NCBI GenBank assembly: GCA_965603495.1
Contig: CBFDDF010000011.1
Coordinates: 1 to 64,000, forward strand
DNA length: 64,000 nucleotides
DNA from: Thiomicrorhabdus sp965603495
GTDB lineage: Bacteria > Pseudomonadota > Gammaproteobacteria > Thiomicrospirales > Thiomicrospiraceae
Reading direction: 5' to 3'
Within the stretch, counting starts at the first letter, position 1. Each line of letters opens with the position of its first letter. A program made the translations under genes and the position numbers. Positions 53,243-62,984 of this stretch are shown here, piece by piece. The notes under the pieces were generated by a model. The model was not told where the DNA came from. It did not search any database and worked only from the letters and a program-made list of their open reading frames with translations.

Positions 53243-54631
53243 TTAGTTTTTTATTGTCTGTTTAAGTTGAGAAATAAAATCAAGGTAGTGTGGTCGATTA
53301 GTTTGATATGTACCGTCTACACCCATGAACATGACGACATAAGAGCCAGTTTCAGATGCCCAAGATGTGACTTCATGGTGTAGTAAAGTCTTTTTGTCGT
53401 AAACATGTTGGCTGCTTAAATCCCTGATCCCTAAGGGGGTGGGTTTAGTATCTAATTTGATATCAAATTTGTTCAGCCAATGATTTGAAAAAGCTTCAAG
53501 CTGAGTCGATGGGCTGTAGGCTAAAAGAAGCGTTCCCTGTGAACGACCTACAGGACTATTGTCTCTGGCTGCGCCAGTAGATATGACAACTACTTGCATT
53601 TGCATATCATTGCTGGCTTTATAATTTTGCAGGCGTGTTGTCATAAAGTAATAAGGGTATTTAATAGTCCAGGCATTTGATTCTGTTGTTAGTTGGTAAA
53701 GATCCTTTTCTAAAGAGAGAATAAAAGACTGTGGGGTTTTAAATTCAGAAAGCGGCTCCATCTGCTCACTTTTAACTTTGTTATAAACCAGTGAGCCTCC
53801 AAATACACCGAGTTTTTCAGACCAATAAAAGAGTGTTTGTAAAATTAAATCAGGCTCTTTTGGCAAGATAACTTTGTCTCTTTTATAAAGCTCTGAAACG
53901 TAAGTATTAAGAAGGTAGTAGAGATGTTCACGTGTTTTACGAATTTCCTGGGGATTGAGCTTTGAATAATTATTGTTTAGCCAGTTATTAGATGCTGGTG
54001 TATCTGCAACAACATGCGCATAATTGAATACAGGATTATCAAGAGGGTTGGTCGAGTAACCTTGCTGAGCTACTTCTGTAGCCGTAAACTGAGAGTTAAG
54101 TACCATGCTAGCGCCATTTACTTGGTCTATGATTTTAGCATCAACTTTGTATTTTCCAAACGGTTCACCTGGCTCAATTATGATTCTCGTATAATCGACA
54201 CTTAGCCCCAGTCTTTTGTTACGCGGTGGTGGTTTTCCTGACCAGACTTCCATTAAAGGTTGATCAGATGAGTAAACGGTACCATCAGGTTTATATACCG
54301 TAATCTTCATTTTTAGATCACAATTTCCTTCTGAATTGACTGCACATTTACCGAATAAAACAAATATAGAGAGGGGTTTATTGATTTCAATTTTATTAGA
54401 TGATGGTAAATAAACTTTTTGTGATGGTGTCGCCCAGTTTTTTAACAGTAGAGCTTCATTGTCTGAAAGAATGAGTTTGGCGGAAATAGTCTCTATTGAT
54501 TGATTAAGACTGGAATCAGCTATTGTATTATCGTGATTATTGACCAACGCTGCATTTACTATTGTTGAGGCTGTAAATAAAAGAGACACGGCCATTATAA
54601 TTTTTTTGATAAAGCCCATTTTTAAATCCAT
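53243..54631 (-). CDS. Hypothetical secreted protein
   Basis: A 462-aa protein that I do not recognise. It has a Sec signal peptide (about 5-28, ending VNAALV). An Ig-like beta region (about 85-185) has KITVYKPDGTVYSSDQ, PLMEVWSGKPPPRNK, IIIEPGEPFGKYKVDAKI, and a mixed alpha/beta C-terminal half (about 200-460) follows. The coding sequence looks more AT-rich than its neighbours, with many AAT/TTT/ATA codons, which could mean acquisition by transfer. It stands alone between queG and dgt. No function can be proposed. Confidence 0.75.
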   Translation of the reverse strand: MDLKMGFIKKIIMAVSLLFTASTIVNAALVNNHDNTIADSSLNQSIETISAKLILSDNEALLLKNWATPSQKVYLPSSNKIEINKPLSIFVLFGKCAVNSEGNCDLKMKITVYKPDGTVYSSDQPLMEVWSGKPPPRNKRLGLSVDYTRIIIEPGEPFGKYKVDAKIIDQVNGASMVLNSQFTATEVAQQGYSTNPLDNPVFNYAHVVADTPASNNWLNNNYSKLNPQEIRKTREHLYYLLNTYVSELYKRDKVILPKEPDLILQTLFYWSEKLGVFGGSLVYNKVKSEQMEPLSEFKTPQSFILSLEKDLYQLTTESNAWTIKYPYYFMTTRLQNYKASNDMQMQVVVISTGAARDNSPVGRSQGTLLLAYSPSTQLEAFSNHWLNKFDIKLDTKPTPLGIRDLSSQHVYDKKTLLHHEVTSWASETGSYVVMFMGVDGTYQTNRPHYLDFISQLKQTIKN

Positions 54632-54689
54632 TTTTAGACAGAATCATTATTCTGAATTATTAAAGCTATCCAACGCCTATAAAAACCTG

Positions 54690-54711
54690 AGGGTAAAGGG
54701 AATGCTACCCT
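54690..54711 (-). terminator. Possible terminator of dgt
   Basis: On the minus strand AGGGTA-GCATTCCCTT-TACCCT followed by CAGG and TTTTT, 21 bp after the dgt stop. The stem is short, so confidence is low. Confidence 0.4.
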
Positions 54712-54731
54712 TTTATTAATCCATGAGTTGT

Positions 54732-56096
54732 TTACAGCCTATCAAAGATAGAGCCTTGCGCAGGCGTAAACAGCTTGGCATATAGTCTGGCCGCATAAGT
54801 ATTGGTCATGCCCGCGATGTAGTCTGAAATAACACGCTGCTTTGCTTGATCTGTCGGCGCTTTTTTATACTTTTCATAAGCCGTCGTGGTGAGCAAAGCA
54901 CTCGGATTGGCGCGTAAAGACTTAAACAACTCCAATACAATCAACTGACCTTTATATTCCATCTGCTTTACTTCCGGAATGGTAATTACATTTTTATACA
55001 CAAATGTTTTTAACAGCTGTAAAACAGCAGCATGCTCTGGCTTCAACTTCGCTTGATAACGTAGCAAAGGATGTTCAAATTCTGAATTTTCGTCGATATA
55101 GATGCTTTCGACCATAATGCCAACCATTTTACTGACCGCATGCTTACGACCTCGAGACGAGTGACTAAATAAACGCGTGGTCATTTCATCATCCCACAAA
55201 GCATATTCTTGAAACAGTGGGTTTTCCATGACCTCTGCTTGCCAAAGTTCACGCGCCACCATTTTCATGGCAACGGCATCTTCTAAATCATGAATACCGT
55301 AAGCAATATCATCTGCCAGTTCCATAATGGTCGTATCCAAAGCCTTATATTTCGTTTGCTTATGACAACCATCACAATCAGCAAGTTGCGTGAACTTTGC
55401 CCTATCTGCCAAAGAAAAAGGCTCCAGCACCCAATCAAACAAAACCTTTTCTTCTAAATAAAGGCTTTTAGGGGGCGACCAACGATTCATCTGTAAGGTT
55501 CTAAAGTCATCGACTTGCTGTTCTTGTAACTGAGCCAGGTAATTGGTATTTGATGCGGTTACATCATTATAGATGGCAGGGTATTTCATCACGCCTAATG
55601 CCGTTCTACGCGATAGGTCCAAGCCATTTTCAGGGGTATACTCTCCCAGTTTTGCCAAGATTCTTAAGGTCTGGGCATTCCCCTCAAAGCCGCCATAATG
55701 GCGCATCATGTAGTTTAATGCGACTTCACCCCCATGCCCAAAAGGCGGATGCCCTAAGTCATGCGCTAAACAAATCGCTTCTATTAAATAGAAAGACGGT
55801 AACCAAGCTATGTAATCAGCCTCTTTATCGCTCTCATCCGTACCAACCGTAATCAGCTGCTCCACTAGACCGGAACCAATTTGGGCAACCTCCATAGAGT
55901 GTGTCAGTCGCGTTCGATAAAAATCGGATTCACTTAACCCAAAAATTTGGGTCTTTGCTTGCAGTCTTCTGAAGGAGGCTGAATGGATAACCCGAGCACG
56001 ATCTCTTTGATAAACAATCCGCGCAGGGCGCGCTGGCAAGTCATTCAGATAATCGGTATATCGTTGTGTCCAATTAGGTGTTTCAAGAGAGTCCAT
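54732..56096 (-). CDS. dgt: Deoxyguanosinetriphosphate triphosphohydrolase (HD superfamily)
   Basis: Hydrolyses dGTP or other dNTPs to the nucleoside and triphosphate. The 454-aa protein shows RARVIHSASFRRLQAKTQIFG in parts, the metal site RLTHSMEVAQIG with LAHDLGHPPFGHGGEVALN, and the third ligand region MELADDIAYGIHDLEDAV. It has the length of long-type dGTPases. It reads away from the divergent lipoprotein gene with a 210-bp gap. Confidence 0.95.
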   Translation of the reverse strand: MDSLETPNWTQRYTDYLNDLPARPARIVYQRDRARVIHSASFRRLQAKTQIFGLSESDFYRTRLTHSMEVAQIGSGLVEQLITVGTDESDKEADYIAWLPSFYLIEAICLAHDLGHPPFGHGGEVALNYMMRHYGGFEGNAQTLRILAKLGEYTPENGLDLSRRTALGVMKYPAIYNDVTASNTNYLAQLQEQQVDDFRTLQMNRWSPPKSLYLEEKVLFDWVLEPFSLADRAKFTQLADCDGCHKQTKYKALDTTIMELADDIAYGIHDLEDAVAMKMVARELWQAEVMENPLFQEYALWDDEMTTRLFSHSSRGRKHAVSKMVGIMVESIYIDENSEFEHPLLRYQAKLKPEHAAVLQLLKTFVYKNVITIPEVKQMEYKGQLIVLELFKSLRANPSALLTTTAYEKYKKAPTDQAKQRVISDYIAGMTNTYAARLYAKLFTPAQGSIFDRL

Positions 56097-56306
56097 ATGT
56101 CTTTGCTCATTTAAAGTTGTTTAGTTGCTTGACATGATACTAAAAAACAATGATTCCAAGTGGCTTTACTTTAACTTAGGTTCCCCTAGTAGATAAGACG
56201 TCCTCCCTATAGACGAAATCTATTTTTGGCGTTATTCTAATAAAGTAACGTTTACACTAAAATAGACTCTTATAAAAAAGTCCATTGCAAAATATGAGGT
56301 TGAACA

Positions 56307-56522
56307 ATGAATACAGTTAGAAATGCAGTGATCAAGTCAAATTTTCCGTTTCTTATGGCTCTAACGGCTTCAATGTTATTACTCTCAGGTTGCGGACAAT
56401 CCCCTGCTGAACTGTGTATTGAAGAAAAGAGCTCGCTTTGGAATACTAAGGCCGTGAGCAAAGCAGACAACCAACCCTACTGGGATGCGGTTGAGTTATG
56501 TCGTCAAAAAAACAAAGAGTAG
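56307..56522 (+). CDS. Small lipoprotein of unknown function
   Basis: A 71-aa protein with a type II signal peptide ending in the lipobox LLSGC (Cys29). The mature part is about 43 residues with two further cysteines (ELCIEEK and ELCRQKNKE) that could bridge. The ATG has GAGG seven bases upstream. It lies 88 bp before ydbH on the same strand, but is not a known part of that operon. Confidence 0.75.
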   Translation: MNTVRNAVIKSNFPFLMALTASMLLLSGCGQSPAELCIEEKSSLWNTKAVSKADNQPYWDAVELCRQKNKE

Positions 56523-56610
56523 TCAAAAGCGTAATAAGACCTAATTTTCATACCTTGCCGCTGACTGGGGAGACAACGCCCTAGGAAACCCATTACCTGA
56601 GAGGCAAACG

Positions 56611-59600
56611 ATGCGTTGGATAAAAAGTCTTAGCCTTATTTTCCTGGTAACGGTGCTACTTCTCATGGCAGGGGTTTCATTCACGCTGCATCAAAAACTT
56701 AAACAAGCTGAGATTACGAATCTTACCTGGTCAATTGATCACCTGAATTTAACCTCCCTACAGTTAAACACGCTTAACGCCACCTATCAGCAACAGCAGC
56801 ATTTCAAATTAACTGACGTCCAAATCCACTGGACAGATGTCGATACTTGGTTTGATTCTTCTTTTCAAATCAAAACATTAAGCATCGACAGTGCGCAGAT
56901 ACAACAGATAAAAGTAGCCGACCAATCTGTAAGCAAGCATCAGGCGCCCACTATAGAGACTCCCTCTGCATTTTCCTGGCCTAACACATTAGAGGACTGG
57001 CAAACTGGCCCCTCCTTAAGTGCTCGCTTCTCTTGGTTGGCGTTACTCCCTAAAACAGCAGAGATTAAACACCTCTCACTGAGCAGTGTTTGCCCGGCAG
57101 GCCAATGTGCTTTGATTGGACAAATCAGCGCATCATTTGAAAATGCACCGCAAACCAACCAAACTGAACAAGTTACGCCATTGCAAGCGAGCATTCAGGG
57201 TTTCTTAGTGAATCCAGAATCAGCAGATAATCAACTCTCGTTTCAATTAAAGGCCGCCTTAAGTTCTGAAAACTTACCGAATTTACAGCTACAACTTTCC
57301 TTAGATAAGACGCTCAGCTTAACACTGAATAATGACATAACATCTGACAGTTTGCTTTTAACAAGACTCCAACTATCAGGCATGGCACCCAAGCCAGTCT
57401 GGTTTAAAACCCTTGAATCCTGGTCTGGATTCAGTTTATCTGAGGCCGCCTTGTTACAGTTACGACAACAGGCTTTAACACCTGTTAAAATCGAAATCAG
57501 CAATAGCATGCCTTTAGCTTCTGTGAACTTACTGATTCAGCAGCTGACAACACAGCCCTCCAAAGCCGTGAATATCCAAACCACAGAAAATTCACCTCTA
57601 TCTTCATCAGCCACTCAACCAGACCAACCTTCTGTTAACGAGACCAATTTAGCGATTACGCCCCCTTTATTAGCTCAGCTATCTACCCAATTACCACTTG
57701 AACACCTCTCTAGCCTATCCACACAATTTGAGATGCATGTTGAACTGCCTAAACTCACCCCTATTCCAGCAATCGGTTTGTTACAAGGGCAACTCACAGC
57801 CAAGCTTGAACTTCAACAAGGCGTGTTAGAGGATTATCAACTGCAAACCAGCGGTATCCTCTCAAATCACTTAATCACAGAAAAGTTAAACACACTTGGA
57901 TTCATCAAAGGAATTGAGATTGATAAAATTGGCTTTGAACTTAACAGTCAGCGCACTTCTCAGAAAAATGAATTAACTTCTATTCCCTTTGAACTGTCCT
58001 TAAACTCTGTCACAGGGTCGGCTCATAAAAGCCAGTTCCATCTATTCAGTCAGGGTGAACTCTCTTTAGAGGAAATGCCTAACCTCAATTTTCATCACGC
58101 CCTATTAACCTGGCAACAACCAAGCTTAACAATCCAAACAAATCCGGATCAACCTGTGTATCGCCTCAGCAACCTTAAGGCTGACATTCCATTTACAGCT
58201 GACTATCACAATCAATCTTTAACGTTCAAGACTAACAAGACGATTATAAAAGGCGATCTACTCGTGTTCGATTTGGGCAATATTAAAACGCCAATCGCAA
58301 CACTCAGCCAATCGAGCCTGCAATTAACGACGCTCAAGTTCAACTTAAAGCACGACGATATTAAGCCTCTAACTTGGTCTCTCTCTAGCAAGCAAGCTAC
58401 GCTTAAAACCCAATTCAGAAGCTCTCAGCTAAAGGCTAAAAACCTACAGGCCAGCTTAAACTCATTACAACTAAACAGCTCAGATAATGAATCAACATCT
58501 AATCCCATACAAATCAAAGCAAACTATAGTGTGACCACTCCGCGGTTAGAACAAGCCCAACTCTTGCTACAATTTTGGGCTGCGAAAGGCACTTTATCGG
58601 GTGGATTCAATAACCTTCAATTTTCGGGTCGGATTAGCAATGCGGCCGAATTAAATGTTCAACATAATAGTCGCTGGAAAAATCAAAAGCTCTCTACCAA
58701 TTGGTCACTAGACTCGCTATTTTTTCTGGCCGGTAATCCGCTTAAAAAATCCTTCACTTTTTGGCCTCAGCAACTCACTTTGGCCAGTGGCCAACTGGCT
58801 TTAAAAGGCCAATTTAATTTGAATGCCAAGTCTTTAAAAGATCCTCTTTCGGCGCTGTCTGGCACTGTTAATGCCTATATAAAGCAAATCAGTGGTCTTT
58901 ATCAACAAACCGCCTTCAGCCAAATAAGCACGTTAACAACTCTTAACTTGAGCAATAAACAGCTTAATGTTTCTCTGCCAACCTTAAATATTACACGAGT
59001 AACGCATGGCTTGATTGCCGGACCGATTCAAATGACTGCTCAATATCGAGGTTCAATCGCCAACCCTCTACAAGGATTACTTAAAATTGATACCTTACAA
59101 AGCGGACTCTTTAATGGCCAGGCCTGGTTAGATCCTCAAACTATTGATCTGTCTAATGCTTTTAAAATCCAACTACACCTAAAAGATGCAGAGATTGAAG
59201 AACTGCTGAAGCAACATCCCACTAGCGATTTAACTGGTCAAGGGCTAGTGGATGGAACCTTACCTCTGGAAATTGATTTAATGAACGAACCGCCGCGTTT
59301 TGAAATCCAACAAGGCCAGGTCTCCTCTCAGCCCAGTGGCGGGTTATTACGATACCAACCCGCAGCCAAATCAGGAATCGGTAAAAGCAATCAAAGTATG
59401 CAGCTAGTCTTGGATGTATTGGATGACTTTCACTACACTTTATTACAGAGTAGTGTCAGTGTTGGAGCTGATAAAAAGCTCATTCTCGGATTAACACTGC
59501 ATGGTCGAAACCCAAACCTGGAGAAAGGGCGTGCTGTTAATTTAAATATTAATCTGGAGGAGGATTTACCTTCTTTGATTACCAGTATGCAAATTACCAA

Positions 59601-59670
59601 CCAGGTCAGTGAAACCATTAAACGCAGAGTTCAAGAAAAAATCCAACGACAGGCAATACCTGCAAAATAG
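56611..59670 (+). CDS. ydbH: YdbH-like intermembrane phospholipid transport protein (AsmA-like)
   Basis: In the known family YdbH is an inner-membrane-anchored protein whose long beta groove spans the periplasm and carries phospholipids to the outer membrane. Here 1019 aa with an N-terminal membrane anchor (about 5-27), then repetitive beta-rich periplasmic sequence (many LxLxxxL segments, NLNINLEEDLPSLITSMQI in parts at the C-terminus). It is identified mainly by length, topology and by ynbE and ydbL just downstream. An 11/12 palindrome copy lies at 59117-59128. Confidence 0.88.
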   Translation: MRWIKSLSLIFLVTVLLLMAGVSFTLHQKLKQAEITNLTWSIDHLNLTSLQLNTLNATYQQQQHFKLTDVQIHWTDVDTWFDSSFQIKTLSIDSAQIQQIKVADQSVSKHQAPTIETPSAFSWPNTLEDWQTGPSLSARFSWLALLPKTAEIKHLSLSSVCPAGQCALIGQISASFENAPQTNQTEQVTPLQASIQGFLVNPESADNQLSFQLKAALSSENLPNLQLQLSLDKTLSLTLNNDITSDSLLLTRLQLSGMAPKPVWFKTLESWSGFSLSEAALLQLRQQALTPVKIEISNSMPLASVNLLIQQLTTQPSKAVNIQTTENSPLSSSATQPDQPSVNETNLAITPPLLAQLSTQLPLEHLSSLSTQFEMHVELPKLTPIPAIGLLQGQLTAKLELQQGVLEDYQLQTSGILSNHLITEKLNTLGFIKGIEIDKIGFELNSQRTSQKNELTSIPFELSLNSVTGSAHKSQFHLFSQGELSLEEMPNLNFHHALLTWQQPSLTIQTNPDQPVYRLSNLKADIPFTADYHNQSLTFKTNKTIIKGDLLVFDLGNIKTPIATLSQSSLQLTTLKFNLKHDDIKPLTWSLSSKQATLKTQFRSSQLKAKNLQASLNSLQLNSSDNESTSNPIQIKANYSVTTPRLEQAQLLLQFWAAKGTLSGGFNNLQFSGRISNAAELNVQHNSRWKNQKLSTNWSLDSLFFLAGNPLKKSFTFWPQQLTLASGQLALKGQFNLNAKSLKDPLSALSGTVNAYIKQISGLYQQTAFSQISTLTTLNLSNKQLNVSLPTLNITRVTHGLIAGPIQMTAQYRGSIANPLQGLLKIDTLQSGLFNGQAWLDPQTIDLSNAFKIQLHLKDAEIEELLKQHPTSDLTGQGLVDGTLPLEIDLMNEPPRFEIQQGQVSSQPSGGLLRYQPAAKSGIGKSNQSMQLVLDVLDDFHYTLLQSSVSVGADKKLILGLTLHGRNPNLEKGRAVNLNINLEEDLPSLITSMQITNQVSETIKRRVQEKIQRQAIPAK
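59117..59128. repeat. GCCAGGCCTGGT near copy (in ydbH)
   Basis: Matches the palindrome at 11 of 12 bases. Read as Gly-Gln-Ala-Trp, the same codon frame as the thiL, ubiI and pepP copies. Confidence 0.65.
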
Positions 59671-59816
59671 ACAGCCGATCAGTAAACCCCTTTTTTGAGT
59701 TTCTGATAAACTGAACATCTGACTTATTGAAAGTTGAGTAAGCGTTAAAATAAACCAAGATAGATTTACATGCCTTATTAAACCTCTAAGCGCATCTAAC
59801 CATAGGAGATTGCAAT

Positions 59817-60020
59817 ATGGTTTTATTAAAAACATTCAGTAAAGCGGTACTTTTAGCAGGCCTGGTCGCTGTCGTTTCGGCTTGTACACCTTCCGTTCAA
59901 GTCGCGTTACCGAATGAACCAATTAACATCAATCTAAACGTTAAAATTCAACATGAAATTTTAATTAAAGTCGATAAACAACTCGATGCCATGTTCAGCG
60001 AATCTAGCGGCTTATTCTAA
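59817..60020 (+). CDS. ynbE: YnbE-like lipoprotein
   Basis: A 67-aa outer-membrane lipoprotein that in E. coli stacks with YdbH to complete the lipid bridge. The lipobox VSAC (Cys23) is followed by TPSVQVALPNEPININLNVK in parts, the family pattern. AGGAG lies 9 bp before the ATG. It is 146 bp after ydbH and 15 bp before ydbL. Confidence 0.9.
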   Translation: MVLLKTFSKAVLLAGLVAVVSACTPSVQVALPNEPININLNVKIQHEILIKVDKQLDAMFSESSGLF

Positions 60021-60044
60021 GAATGACTATTAGGGATGAAAACC

Positions 60045-60395
60045 ATGACTTTTAAAAAAACACTCCAGCCTTTCTTCTTTATTCTGATGCTTGCCATGTC
60101 GGTGAACGTTTATGCTATGACACTACAACAGGCGATGGGTCAGTTAGGAACTTATAAATCCCAAGGTATTGTTGGCGAACAACCGAACGGTTACCTGGGT
60201 ACCGTTCAAAATAAAAACGACGCAGAACAATTGGTTCAACTGATTAATGAAGCTCGAAAATCTCAATATCAAAATATGGCAAATACCAACAACATAGCCA
60301 TTCAAGAAATTGAAGCCTTAGCGGGAAAAAAGGCCTTAGAAAAAACTCAGCCCGGTCATTACATACAACTAAATGGTCGCTGGGTTAAAAAATAA
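60045..60395 (+). CDS. ydbL: YdbL-like periplasmic protein (DUF1318)
   Basis: A periplasmic partner of YdbH/YnbE. The signal peptide ends VYAMT. The mature protein has LQQAMGQLGTYKSQGIVGEQ, GYLGTV and INEARKSQYQNMA, matching DUF1318. The frame has an ATG at 60036 directly abutting AGGG; ATG 60045 has better spacing, giving 116 aa. It is the last gene of ydbH-ynbE-ydbL, followed by a strong terminator. Confidence 0.9.
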   Translation: MTFKKTLQPFFFILMLAMSVNVYAMTLQQAMGQLGTYKSQGIVGEQPNGYLGTVQNKNDAEQLVQLINEARKSQYQNMANTNNIAIQEIEALAGKKALEKTQPGHYIQLNGRWVKK

Positions 60396-60407
60396 ACCCT
60401 TCTGTAT

Positions 60408-60447
60408 AAACCTTTACGCTTCTACGTAAAGGTTTTCTGTTTTTTTT
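60408..60447 (+). terminator. Terminator after ydbL
   Basis: AAACCTTTACG-CTTCTA-CGTAAAGGTTT: an 11-bp stem followed by TCTG and a T8 tract. Confidence 0.9.
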
Positions 60448-60615
60448 AAAAAACGGCCTTTAATCCAATAAAGCTCAACAGCAAAATTTCTAGTCACTGC
60501 ATTCAAACATCTTTTGCAAACTATCTCTGTACTTGGCCTTTTAAATCCATTGAATCCTCTATCGCATCTGTTACCATTCACTTAATACCTAGTAAAAATG
60601 CGTTGGAGAGCAAGC

Positions 60616-62955
60616 ATGAAAATTTTATCGTTGATCTTAAAAGTTATCGCCGGTCTGGTCGCCGTCATTATTGTTGCGATCGGTGTCATTGCAATCACCG
60701 TTGACCCAAATGATTACCGTGATGAAATCACTGAATTGGTAAAGAAAGAGACCGGGCGTGATTTACAAATTGAAACCATGAGCCTCTCCTTTTTCCCCCA
60801 TCTAGGACTTAACTTAGAAAACACTTCTTTAAGTAATGCCGCAGGATTCAGTCAGCAAGCCTTTTTAAAGATTGATAAGGCACAAGTCGGCGCCGCCATT
60901 TTACCTTTACTTAGCCAAAATCTAGAAATCGACACTCTGACACTCCATGGTCTAGATCTAAACCTAGAAAAAAATGCCGAAGGTATTAGTAACTGGGATG
61001 ATTTAATCAAGAAAGACGATGAAGTCAAAACCGAAGAAAAATCAGAAGATACTGCAAACCCTCTGGATAAATTGGCCGCGCTGAACTTTGGCGGTATTGA
61101 CATTCAAAATGGTCAGGTACATTGGAACGATCAGCAAGCCCAACAGACCGTTGACCTAAAACTCTCCGAATTATCGACTAGCGCGATTACTTTTGGTGAG
61201 TTTTTCAACATCGTTTTATCTGCTGAAACCACGGTTGCCAAACCAGCACTTAAATCACAGTTAAACTTAACGATTGAAGCTAAACTTGAAAAAGACGGTC
61301 GTTATTTTTTGCGTAATCTAGCACTTAAAAGCACTACGCAAGGTAGCGGCATTCCTGTCGAGAAAGCAACGGCTGAACTAACCATCCCTACCCTCGATTT
61401 AGCCATGGAAAAAAACCAACTGTCACTGCCTATCCTAACGTTGGCTTATGATGTGATTGGCGGTAAAGATTTTCCGATGCAAACCATTCAAGGAGAATTA
61501 ACCGTCAAGGAGTTTAGCGGAGACTTAAAGACGCAACAATTCAAAGCACAGAAACTGGCTGTAAATACTGCTTTAACAGGTGATTCATTACCGGGTGGTA
61601 AGGCACAAATCAATCTATCAACTCAACCTACTATCGATATTACAGCGCAAACGGCAAACTTAGATCAACTCTCTTTGAGTGCCATGGATATTGTGGCCAA
61701 AGGTTCTGTTAAAGCCACGCAAATTACGACCGAAGCCTTGGTCGATGCAAAACTGGATATTGCTGAAACGAATCTGCGAGCCCTTTTAAAGCAGTTAAAA
61801 ATAAGCTTACCTGAAATGGCCGATGCCAAAACCTTAACTAAGTTCGCAGCCTCTTTAGGTGTGCACTTTAATGCCAAAACACAAGCGGTGAGTGTTAAAA
61901 ATCTTAAAGTCACCTTAGATGATACTTTATTAACGGGTAATGGCTCGGTCAGTCAGTTTGACGCGCCAAATATTCGTTATGATTTGGCTTTAACTAAAAT
62001 TGATTTGAATCGTTATTTGCCCGCGAAAAAAGCCGTTGTAGAATCTGAAAAAACGGCACCCGTTGCAGAAACCGATATTCCTCTGCCGACTGAGTTATTA
62101 CGTAAATTAACCATCAACGGAACCTTCAAAGCCGAAGCGGTCACGTTTGATAAACTCCTACCAAAAAACATCGTCTTAACGGTTAAAGGAAGTAAAGGTA
62201 AAATCAACGCGAATCCAATTCGTGCTGATATTTTCAAAACCAGCATTAATGCTCAGGCAGGTTTGGATGTCAGTGGCAAAACGCCACAATACAGCTTTAT
62301 AACAGATGCTAAGAAAGTCCCTATTGGGGATGTATTGATGGCCTTTACCGGCAAAGAACAAATGAGTGGTACTGGCGCAGTTGGGGCTAATATCACCACT
62401 GCTGGTAGTCGTATATCGCATTTCAAACAAAACCTGAATGGCACCGCTGCCGCCAACTTAGAAGATGGCGCAATCAAAGGCTTTAACTTGGCGCAATCTA
62501 TTCGTGAAGCCAAAGCCAAAATGAACGGTACTACCACGCCTGCGGCAAACGGTGATTTACAAACTGATTTTAGTTCACTGATTGCTCAAGTAAGCATTAA
62601 GCAAGGTATCGTCACTACCACCAAACTGCTTGCACAAGCACCATTTATGCGTATCACTGGCTCAGGAACGGTTGACCTGCCTAAAGAATCTTTAAACTAT
62701 CTGGTTAAAGCCAAAATTGTCGCTTCTGACAAAGGACAAGGCGGTGAAGATCTTAAAGAACTTAATGGCCTAACGATTCCCGTCAAACTAAAAGGCGCCT
62801 GGACCAGCCCAAGTGTTTCGCTTGATCTGAACTCTTTACTAGAGCAGAAAGCCACCGCTGAAATTGAAAAGAAGAAAGATGAAGTCATTGAAGAGACTAA
62901 AAAGAAAGTTGAAGAGCAGCTTAAAGACACTTTATTCAAAGGCTTTAAGTTTTAA
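60616..62955 (+). CDS. AsmA family protein
   Basis: A second AsmA-like protein, about 779 aa, with an N-terminal membrane helix (LILKVIAGLVAVIIVAIGVIA in parts), the AsmA start DPNDYRDEITELVKKETGRDL in parts and LGLNLENTSLSN. The C-terminal AsmA_2-type region has GTAAANLEDGAIKGFNLAQ and the RITGSGTVDLPKESLNYLVK pattern. The tail is a Lys/Glu-rich helix (about 750-779). Members act in outer-membrane lipid homeostasis. ATG 60616 with GGAGAG upstream is preferred to ATG 60598. It follows the ydbL terminator, so it is a separate unit. Confidence 0.9.
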   Translation: MKILSLILKVIAGLVAVIIVAIGVIAITVDPNDYRDEITELVKKETGRDLQIETMSLSFFPHLGLNLENTSLSNAAGFSQQAFLKIDKAQVGAAILPLLSQNLEIDTLTLHGLDLNLEKNAEGISNWDDLIKKDDEVKTEEKSEDTANPLDKLAALNFGGIDIQNGQVHWNDQQAQQTVDLKLSELSTSAITFGEFFNIVLSAETTVAKPALKSQLNLTIEAKLEKDGRYFLRNLALKSTTQGSGIPVEKATAELTIPTLDLAMEKNQLSLPILTLAYDVIGGKDFPMQTIQGELTVKEFSGDLKTQQFKAQKLAVNTALTGDSLPGGKAQINLSTQPTIDITAQTANLDQLSLSAMDIVAKGSVKATQITTEALVDAKLDIAETNLRALLKQLKISLPEMADAKTLTKFAASLGVHFNAKTQAVSVKNLKVTLDDTLLTGNGSVSQFDAPNIRYDLALTKIDLNRYLPAKKAVVESEKTAPVAETDIPLPTELLRKLTINGTFKAEAVTFDKLLPKNIVLTVKGSKGKINANPIRADIFKTSINAQAGLDVSGKTPQYSFITDAKKVPIGDVLMAFTGKEQMSGTGAVGANITTAGSRISHFKQNLNGTAAANLEDGAIKGFNLAQSIREAKAKMNGTTTPAANGDLQTDFSSLIAQVSIKQGIVTTTKLLAQAPFMRITGSGTVDLPKESLNYLVKAKIVASDKGQGGEDLKELNGLTIPVKLKGAWTSPSVSLDLNSLLEQKATAEIEKKKDEVIEETKKKVEEQLKDTLFKGFKF

Positions 62956-62984
62956 TTCGTAGACTTCCTTAGTCAATATTTCGG

